From Collinsella aerofaciens (lineage in GTDB: Bacteria > Actinomycetota > Coriobacteriia > Coriobacteriales > Coriobacteriaceae), in the NCBI GenBank assembly GCA_021641225.1, contig JAJWXI010000038.1:1-13206 (forward strand): a stretch of DNA of 13,206 nt. Reading direction: 5' to 3'. The notes beneath the pieces were generated by a model, which was not told the DNA's origin, searched no databases, and saw nothing but the letters and a program-made list of their open reading frames with translations. Positions 1-4,715 of this stretch are shown here, in pieces. Both the position numbers and the translations under genes were made by a program. How positions within the stretch are numbered: the stretch's first letter is position 1; every line of letters begins with the position of its first letter.

Positions 1-1
1 C

Positions 2-907
2 ACCTCGCAGCTCCGCCGCTTCACCCTGCCCGATTCGGCGCCCATCATGCGCCGTGTTATGGGCTTCCTTTCCGACCAGGCACGCACGCTCATCCATGCC
101 GGCGTGTCGCGCGACCGCATCTGCATCGATCCCGGCCCGGGCTTTGGCAAGTCGGCCAACGAGGACATCGTCATCCAGCGCGAGACCGCCAAGATGGCGT
201 CGCTGGGCTATCCGCTCATGTGCGCCGTGTCGCGTAAGCGCTTTGTGGGCGCCGTCTCGGGCGTGACCGAGGCCGCCGCGCGCGATGCCGCCACGTTTGG
301 CGTGTGCCTGGGCGCCATCCAGGCCGGCGCCAATATCGTGCGCGTGCACGATGTCGCCGGCTTTGCGCAGTTCCTGAACGGTTACTGGGCCGTCGCCAAG
401 CCGCAGCCGCGCCGCGCGTTTGTGGCCGTGGGCTCCAACCTGGGGCATCGCTGCGACAACATCCGCGCCGCGCGCGACATGATCGCCGAGATCCCGCTCA
501 CCTGCGTGTCTAACTGTTCGCGCATCTACGAGAGCGAGCCGGCCTACGAGACGCGCCAGGACGCGTTCGCTAACGCCGTCATCGAGATCAAGACCGAGCT
601 GGCGCCGCTGGTGCTGCTCGACGAGCTCATGAAGATCGAGGCCGAGCTGGGCCGCGACCGTTCCAAAAAGGCCAAGGCCAACGGCCCGCGAACCATCGAC
701 CTGGACCTGCTGTGGATGGACGGCGAGACCCACGGCGGCAAAAAGCTGCGCCTGCCGCATCCGCTCATTGGCGAGCGCGACTTTGTGCTGGTGCCGCTCG
801 AGGACCTGATGCACGACCCGGCGCGCTTCTTCCGCTACAACGGCGTCGAGGTCAAGGAGCCCGAGGACCGCGTGGGCCATATCGTGGGCGAATTGGGGCG
901 TATGTAG
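2..907 (+). CDS. folP-folK: Bifunctional dihydropteroate synthase / HPPK (5' partial)
   Basis: Two consecutive folate-synthesis enzymes in one reading frame. The frame is open from base 2, so the start lies outside the window. The first ~130 visible residues are the C-terminal half of dihydropteroate synthase, which joins p-aminobenzoate to the pterin pyrophosphate: DPGPGFGK loop, SRKRF motif and a final RVHDV. After a short PQPRR linker comes a complete 6-hydroxymethyl-7,8-dihydropterin pyrophosphokinase. It starts at AFVAVGSNLG, carries GPRTIDLDLLW (Mg/ATP site) and ends with LPHPLIGERDFVLVPL. No stop or frameshift separates the domains. HPPK makes the substrate that DHPS uses, so the fusion joins adjacent pathway steps. 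Cytosolic. The stop lies directly against the ATG at 908, so the next gene is probably co-transcribed. Family assignment is secure; whether further domains lie upstream cannot be seen. Confidence 0.95.
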   Translation, partial: TSQLRRFTLPDSAPIMRRVMGFLSDQARTLIHAGVSRDRICIDPGPGFGKSANEDIVIQRETAKMASLGYPLMCAVSRKRFVGAVSGVTEAAARDAATFGVCLGAIQAGANIVRVHDVAGFAQFLNGYWAVAKPQPRRAFVAVGSNLGHRCDNIRAARDMIAEIPLTCVSNCSRIYESEPAYETRQDAFANAVIEIKTELAPLVLLDELMKIEAELGRDRSKKAKANGPRTIDLDLLWMDGETHGGKKLRLPHPLIGERDFVLVPLEDLMHDPARFFRYNGVEVKEPEDRVGHIVGELGRM

Positions 908-1609
908 ATGATTGAGATGAATGCTGTTGCCGCTGGCACCGAGCTTGATGCCGCGCGCGACGCGGGCCGCGAGGGCGTGTCCGCGGGCTGGTGTGCGTGG
1001 AGTGCGGGCGATGCGTCGCTGACGTTTTCGCTGGTCGTGCGTCCCGATGTGAACATGCATGCCTTCCATGGCCTGCCGTTTGTGACCGCGATGGGCATGA
1101 TGGACGCGCTCGTGGGCACGGCTTCGATGCCGGGGCTGGGCCTTGCCGGCAAGGTGGGCATTCAGTGGCCGAGTGACATCGTGTGCGGCGCGCCGGCGTT
1201 TGAGACGTCGCTCGCGCGTGTTGCCGTCAACGGTGGCGCCGGCGCCGCGGGCATGTTTGCCGCGGTGACGGTTGATATTGAGCGCGCGGCGCTGGGCGAG
1301 CTTGGCGTGGATATGGCAGATGAGGCGCTGATCGAGGCATTGGCCGCCGCCTTGCTGGTCCGCGTGGACACCTGGGCGGTTGCCGCCAACACACCACAGG
1401 GCGCTGCCGGTCCGCTGGCTCCGGTGCTGGGCGAGTACTTTGACATGGTGCCACTGCTGGGTCGTCAGGTCGCGGCGGTGTCGCCCAACGGTTTGCCGCT
1501 TGCGGTCGGTGTGTTTGCGGGCCTGGACATCTGGGGTCGCGCGACCATCAAGACCGATGCCGGCGAGCAGGAGTTTCCGCCCGAGGCCGTACGGATTCGC
1601 GGACTGTAA
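908..1609 (+). CDS. Degenerate biotin-protein-ligase-fold protein
   Basis: A 233-residue protein that lines up with the catalytic core and C-terminal domain of BirA-type biotin ligases but lacks the N-terminal DNA-binding domain. Residues ~20-50 (AGREGVSAGW ... FSLVVRPDV) sit where BirA has AGRGRRGRKW ... LYLS. Residues ~90-97 (VGIQWPSDIV) replace VKWPND. The last ~60 residues (LLGRQVAAV ... GVFAGLDIWGRATI ... PEAVRIRGL) match the SH3-like C-terminal domain. The biotinyl-AMP loop, the KWPND lysine and the following RKLAGIL lysine segment are all lost, so ligase activity is doubtful. The frame is intact and codon use matches its neighbours, so it looks maintained rather than decaying. The start directly follows the folK stop; an in-frame ATG at 917 is an alternative. 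Function unknown: pseudoenzyme, scaffold or diverged acyl ligase. Fold assignment is by motif reading only. Confidence 0.7.
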   Translation: MIEMNAVAAGTELDAARDAGREGVSAGWCAWSAGDASLTFSLVVRPDVNMHAFHGLPFVTAMGMMDALVGTASMPGLGLAGKVGIQWPSDIVCGAPAFETSLARVAVNGGAGAAGMFAAVTVDIERAALGELGVDMADEALIEALAAALLVRVDTWAVAANTPQGAAGPLAPVLGEYFDMVPLLGRQVAAVSPNGLPLAVGVFAGLDIWGRATIKTDAGEQEFPPEAVRIRGL

Positions 1610-1640
1610 CGCGAAGCGCCCGCGCTCAAAGATAGCGATG

Positions 1641-1683
1641 ACAACAAGACCCTCCTCGGCTGTGCCGGGGAGGGTCTTGTTGT
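1641..1683 (+). terminator. 20-bp hairpin terminator after the folate unit
   Basis: Arms 1641-1660 and 1664-1683 pair over 20 positions with one G:U and a TGT loop. The stem is GC-rich at the top and ends in TCTTGTTGT. No separate U-tract follows, so it is either an atypical intrinsic terminator or a barrier hairpin. It lies 31 bp behind the stop at 1609. Confidence 0.65.
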
Positions 1684-1706
1684 CTGGGGAATGGGTTGTC
1701 AGCACC

Positions 1707-1747
1707 CTATTCCTCAAAACTGAAAATCTTTCGATTTTGAGGAATAG
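1707..1747 (+). repeat. 41-nt bulged-hairpin repeat, copy 1
   Basis: First of three direct copies around the ATPase gene. CTATTCCTCAAAA (1707-1719) is perfectly complementary to TTTTGAGGAATAG (1735-1747). A second pairing is possible: AAAATC (1723-1728) with GATTTT (1733-1738) around a TTTC tetraloop. This gives a 9-bp outer stem, a 7-nt bulge on the 5' side and a 6-bp inner stem. The TTTT can pair with either A-run, so two structures compete. Confidence 0.9.
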
Positions 1748-1757
1748 AATTAAGCCA

Positions 1758-1792
1758 GCTCTGCCTTTAACGAGGTATATTCGTTGCAGAGC
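1758..1792 (+). other. Second hairpin type between repeat copies 1 and 2
   Basis: GCTCTGC (1758-1764) pairs with GCAGAGC (1786-1792). Inside it, AACGA (1769-1773) pairs with TCGTT (1781-1785). A CTTT bulge lies on the 5' side and the loop is GGTATAT. It has the same plan as the flanking 41-nt repeats (outer stem, 5' bulge, inner stem) but an unrelated sequence. It abuts copy 2 with no gap, so three hairpins stand in a row before the ATPase gene. Confidence 0.7.
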
Positions 1793-1833
1793 CTATTCCT
1801 CAAAACAGAAAATCTTTCGATTTTGAGGAATAG
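1793..1833 (+). repeat. 41-nt bulged-hairpin repeat, copy 2 (ATPase leader)
   Basis: Identical to copy 1 except for one base (CAG instead of CTG after the first A-run). The 13-bp outer arms are perfect. It ends 15 nt before the AGGGAGG ribosome site (1848-1854) of the ATPase gene. If transcribed, it forms part of the 5' leader and could affect translation. Confidence 0.9.
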
Positions 1834-1859
1834 CGATAAAAGACCGCAGGGAGGCACCA

Positions 1860-3056
1860 ATGAAACTCATCAATAGAACGTCATATATGGACACGTTGAC
1901 GAGCCTTATTGGCGTACCGGACATCAAGGTCATAACGGGCATTCGCCGTAGCGGTAAGTCAAAATTGCTCGATGCCCTCCGCGATTACGTGGAGGCAAAT
2001 CTGTTCAATTCGAATGTCATCCATATCAATTACAACCTCGACGAGTTCGAGGGCCTGCTCGAATATCATGCCCTGCTCGCCTATGTGAAAGAGCATCGAG
2101 TGTCCGACAAGCAAAACTTTCTGCTTATCGACGAGGTTCAGATGTGCGACGGCTTTGAACGTGCGATCAACAGCCTCCATGCATCCGAGCAGTACGACAT
2201 CTTCATCACCGGATCGAACGCCTTTTTGCTGTCGAGCGATCTGTCGACGCTCTTTACGGGGCGCACGTTCGAGATCGAGGTTTTCCCATTCTCGTTTGAG
2301 GAGTATCGCTTCTATAGTGACGAGGGCGAGGTCGATCGCGACTTCGATGGGTACGCGAGAACCGGCGGTATGTCCGGCTCCTACCCTTATCCACTGCAGG
2401 AGCAGCGCTACCAATATCTCTCCAATGTCTTTAAGACGCTCATCGTGAGGGATATCGTGCAGCGGCATAACGTGAGAAACGAATCGGCACTGCTGCGCGT
2501 TGCCGATTACATGATGGACAACGTCTCCAACATAACGTCGGCACGCAACATTACGGATGTTTTGAATGCGGATGGGCTAAAGATTACGAACAAGACGGTC
2601 GGCACGTACATGGGGTACCTGTGCGATGCGTTTGCCTTCTATAAAGTTCGTCGGTACGACATTCGCGGCAAAAAATACCTTAAGAGCGGCGAGAAGTATT
2701 ACCTGGCAGACCACGCGTTCAAATACGCACTGCTTGGTACACGTGATATGGATTGGGGACGCGTATACGAGAACATGGTGGCCATCGAGCTGCTGCGCCG
2801 CGGATACGAGGTATACGTCGGTGTGCTCTATAAAAAGGAAATAGACTTTGTAGCAATCAAGCGAAGCGAGAAGCTCTACATTCAGGTGAGCGACGACATC
2901 AGCTCGGATAAGACGTTTGAACGCGAGATTTCGCCACTGCTGAGCATTGGCGATGCGTATCCCAAGATGATTCTTGCCCGCACGCATCACGAGGCCACGG
3001 ATCGCGATGGGGTGCAGATCGTGGACCTGGCGAGGTGGTTGTGCGGCGAGGCTTAG
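1860..3056 (+). CDS. AAA_14 / DUF4143 family ATPase
   Basis: A 398-residue P-loop ATPase. Near residues 25-35 is the Walker A segment GIRRSGKS. Walker B follows as LLIDEVQ, then a sensor-like TGSNA segment and FPFSFEEY, all typical of the AAA_14 domain. The C-terminal DUF4143 half has the winged-helix-like stretch ITNKTVGTYMGYL and the nuclease-fold-like segment RVYENMVAIELLRRGYEVYV ... KEIDFVA ... YIQVS. There the usual PD-(D/E)xK lysine position appears to be serine, so cleavage activity is unlikely. The cellular role of this family is not established. A strong AGGGAGG site lies 5 nt before the ATG. Base composition is lower in GC and richer in AAA, ATA and AAT codons than its neighbours, which suggests transfer. 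Hairpin repeats bracket the gene. No partner gene lies beside it and I see no clear promoter. Confidence 0.9.
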   Translation: MKLINRTSYMDTLTSLIGVPDIKVITGIRRSGKSKLLDALRDYVEANLFNSNVIHINYNLDEFEGLLEYHALLAYVKEHRVSDKQNFLLIDEVQMCDGFERAINSLHASEQYDIFITGSNAFLLSSDLSTLFTGRTFEIEVFPFSFEEYRFYSDEGEVDRDFDGYARTGGMSGSYPYPLQEQRYQYLSNVFKTLIVRDIVQRHNVRNESALLRVADYMMDNVSNITSARNITDVLNADGLKITNKTVGTYMGYLCDAFAFYKVRRYDIRGKKYLKSGEKYYLADHAFKYALLGTRDMDWGRVYENMVAIELLRRGYEVYVGVLYKKEIDFVAIKRSEKLYIQVSDDISSDKTFEREISPLLSIGDAYPKMILARTHHEATDRDGVQIVDLARWLCGEA

Positions 3057-3061
3057 CAAAA

Positions 3062-3110
3062 AATCCTATTCCTCAAAACTGAAAAATTTTCGATTTCGAG
3101 GAATAGGATT
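3062..3110. repeat. 41-nt bulged-hairpin repeat, copy 3; likely coaX terminator
   Basis: The core at 3066-3106 differs from copy 1 at three bases. Its outer arms extend to a perfect 13 bp: AATCCTATTCCTC (3062-3074) with GAGGAATAGGATT (3098-3110). On the minus strand the stem is followed by a T-run (complement of AAAAAA, 3058-3063). It therefore reads as an intrinsic terminator for coaX, which ends at 3142. On the plus strand there is no T-run. It starts 6 bp behind the ATPase stop. Confidence 0.85.
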
Positions 3111-3141
3111 GGCGGCTGGTTGCTGCGACCTGGCGTTTACT

Positions 3142-3915
3142 CTATCCCAGCTCCTGCATGCGGCGGTAGATTTCGCAGATACCCTTGATGGTGAGTTGCC
3201 CGTCGACCACGTCGAAGGCATCGGTCGAATCGGCGACGATGCCGGCGAGACCGCCTGTGGCGATAACGGTGGCATCGTCGCGTCCCAGCTCGCGCTTCAT
3301 GCGAGCGACCAGGCCTTCGGCCATGGCGGCGGCGCCCATCACGGCGCCGACCTTGATGCATTCCTCGGTGTCGCGGCCGATGGCGTGCTCGGGCGCCTCG
3401 AGCGGCACGCTGGCGAGCTTGGCGGCACGGGCGGCAAGCGCGTCCATGGAGATGCGGATGCCCGGCGCGATCGCTCCGCCAATGTAATAGCCGTCCTCAT
3501 CGATGACGTCGATATTGGTCGCGGTGCCAAAGTCCACCACGATCGCCGGGGCGCCGTAGAAAGTTTCGGCCGCAACGGCGTTGGCGATGCGATCGGCACC
3601 TACGGCCTGGGGGCGCGCCGCGCGCAGTTTGGTCACCGCGGCCGTCTGCGGCCCGATAACGATGGCGTCCGCCGCGATGCGGTCGGCCACGGTGTGCCAC
3701 TCGCGCGAGAGCTGCGGCACCACGCCGGCGAAGGCGATCGCGTCGACCGCGTCGAGTGAGAGGTCGTACATCTTAAAGAAGCCCATCAGGCGCACATGGA
3801 TTTCGTCGGCGGTATAGGAGCGGTCGGTGGGCATGCGCCACGACTGCACCAGCTCGTTTCCGTCAAACAGGCCCATGGCCGTCTGCGTGTTTCCCATATC
3901 GATAGCGAGCAGCAT
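3142..3915 (-). CDS. coaX: Type III pantothenate kinase
   Basis: 257 residues, the usual length for CoaX, which phosphorylates pantothenate in the first step of coenzyme A synthesis. Visible motifs in order: DMGNT (ATP phosphate site) at the N-terminus, GADRIANAVAA (pantothenate/dimer region), VDFGTATNIDVID (second ATPase-fold motif), GGAIAPGI, and ATGGLAGI near the end. The frame is open well upstream, but the start MLLAIDMGNT is chosen because family members begin just before DxGNT and a GGAG site (complement of 3921-3924) lies 5 nt in front. A possible minus-strand -10 (TACAAT, complement of 3952-3957) would give a ~30-nt leader; I found no convincing -35. It converges with the ATPase gene, and repeat copy 3 between them is the likely terminator. 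CoaX genes often lie near biotin ligase genes; here the ligase-like gene lies beyond the ATPase insert. Confidence 0.95.
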   Translation of the reverse strand: MLLAIDMGNTQTAMGLFDGNELVQSWRMPTDRSYTADEIHVRLMGFFKMYDLSLDAVDAIAFAGVVPQLSREWHTVADRIAADAIVIGPQTAAVTKLRAARPQAVGADRIANAVAAETFYGAPAIVVDFGTATNIDVIDEDGYYIGGAIAPGIRISMDALAARAAKLASVPLEAPEHAIGRDTEECIKVGAVMGAAAMAEGLVARMKRELGRDDATVIATGGLAGIVADSTDAFDVVDGQLTIKGICEIYRRMQELG

Positions 3916-4051
3916 GTCTACTCCAGGTGTCGGCGTAAAAGGACGCGCACCATTGTATACGTGCCGTCGACGGCGCTCGGCTGCGATTCGTTTACGGTGA
4001 TAGGGGCTGAGGGGTTTAAATATGAAGGAATTATGCTCTACGAGATTTTCC

Positions 4052-4080
4052 TTGCCGTTTACCGAACTCCCACGTAATAT
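4052..4080 (+). promoter_or_regulatory. Promoter of tRNA-fMet
   Basis: TTGCCG (4052-4057) and TAATAT (4075-4080) are separated by 17 bp, a near-consensus housekeeping promoter. Transcription would start near 4087, giving a leader of about 25 nt before the mature tRNA at 4112. Confidence 0.75.
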
Positions 4081-4111
4081 TCTTTCTTGCGCACATGAGG
4101 CGCCCAGACAT

Positions 4112-4188
4112 TGCGGGGTGGAGCAGTCTGGTAGCTCGCCGGGCTCATAACCCGGAGGTCGTAGGTTCAAATCCTGCCCCCGCGACCA
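4112..4188 (+). tRNA. Initiator tRNA-fMet (CAT)
   Basis: A 77-nt cloverleaf with encoded CCA. D stem GAGC/GCTC, anticodon stem CCGGG/CCCGG with loop CTCATAA, T stem GTAGG/CCTGC with loop TTCAAAT. Initiator hallmarks are present: three consecutive G:C pairs next to the anticodon loop, A11:T24 in the D stem, and a T:G pair at 50:64 as in the E. coli initiator. The acceptor stem is TGCGGGG/CCCCGCG, so position 1:72 is U:G rather than the usual C:A mismatch. Discriminator base A. It has its own promoter and terminator and stands alone between coaX and the repeat array. Confidence 0.97.
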
Positions 4189-4197
4189 AGAACTTGC

Positions 4198-4227
4198 AGC
4201 TCGTCGGCCTAGCCGGCGAGCTTTTTT
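4198..4227 (+). terminator. Intrinsic terminator of tRNA-fMet
   Basis: AGCTCGTCGGC (4198-4208) pairs with GCCGGCGAGCT (4212-4222) with one G:U and a CTA loop. It is followed by TTTTTT. It starts 10 nt behind the CCA end. Confidence 0.93.
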
Positions 4228-4236
4228 GTTATTCCG

Positions 4237-4254
4237 GGACCGTGTTTTCGGTCC
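4237..4254. other. Small hairpin between tRNA terminator and repeat array
   Basis: GGACCG (4237-4242) and CGGTCC (4249-4254) pair perfectly around TGTTTT, with no U-tract. GGACCG also occurs inside the array between two motifs (~4503), so this may be a worn outer piece of the array. Confidence 0.45.
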
Positions 4255-4277
4255 AATTCTCAGCCTCTCAAACAAAA

Positions 4278-4574
4278 TCTCGATCTGTAACATCTAGACC
4301 CGATTTGGGCGGCCAGGTGTTACAGACCGAGATGTTTCGGCAGGACGGTCTCCGTTTGTCTAGATCTGTAACACGAGGGACGGATTTTGCCGAGTTGTTG
4401 TTACAGATTGAGATTTTCTGGCAGGCGGGTTTGGTTTGTCTCAATCTGTAACAGGTAGGGGTCAAAAGTGGGTCTAGATGTTACAGATTGAGATGTTTGA
4501 TCGGACCGAATTTGTTCGCCTCGATCTGTAACATCTAGGGTCGTTTTTGGTCTGCAGGTGTTACAGATCGAGAC
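4278..4574. repeat. Array of eight alternating 15-16-nt motifs at 40-bp pitch
   Basis: Core motif TCTCGATCTGTAACA. Forward copies start at 4278, 4359, 4439 and 4519; inverted copies (TGTTACAGATCGAGA) start at 4318, 4399, 4479 and 4559. Successive starts are 40, 41, 40, 40, 40, 40 and 40 bp apart, so orientation flips at each step and the full unit is 80 bp. Copies differ at one to three bases, mainly at GATC/GATT and the outer end. Intervals are 24-25 bp. They are only loosely alike: two share TCTAGACCC in inverted orientation (4293-4301, 4470-4478), and two between-dyad intervals share GGCAGG at the same offset. Each dyad, or each neighbouring pair, can fold into a 15-16-bp stem. Reading frames across it are shadows. 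No known gene or element explains it. It fills most of the 488 bp between the tRNA terminator and the oxidoreductase. Confidence 0.93.
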
Positions 4575-4633
4575 AAACCGACGGGCCGCCCCGCCCCATC
4601 CACCTGCTGCTACCTGCTATCCGCCGATTTCCG

Positions 4634-4663
4634 TTGTGTTGCTGTACCCCCATGTCATATCCT
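4634..4663 (+). promoter_or_regulatory. Possible promoter of the flavin oxidoreductase gene
   Basis: TTGTGT (4634-4639) and TATCCT (4658-4663) are 18 bp apart, upstream of the ATG at 4716. The match to consensus is moderate. It is the best candidate between the repeat array and the gene. Confidence 0.35.
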
Positions 4664-4715
4664 CTAGACAACTACGCGGCATCATCGCCGCCGCGCCTAC
4701 AAGAGAGGAACGTCC

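Noticed and set aside
1707..1833. Copies 1 and 2 as ordinary intrinsic terminators of the upstream unit
   Set aside because: Neither is followed by a T-run on the plus strand, and a 20-bp hairpin at 1641-1683 already follows the upstream gene. Only copy 3 has a T-run, on the minus strand.
3916..4293. N-terminal extension of coaX upstream of 3915
   Set aside because: It would cross the tRNA gene and its promoter. CoaX proteins start at MxLAIDxGNT, and a ribosome site precedes that ATG.
4095..4465. Small ORFs across the tRNA and repeat array on both strands
   Set aside because: They run through the tRNA, its terminator and the repeats. They have no ribosome site and their peptides simply repeat the DNA motif.
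4278..4574. CRISPR array
   Set aside because: The motifs are short (15-16 nt) and alternate in orientation, the intervals are only 24-25 bp and resemble one another, and no cas gene is near.
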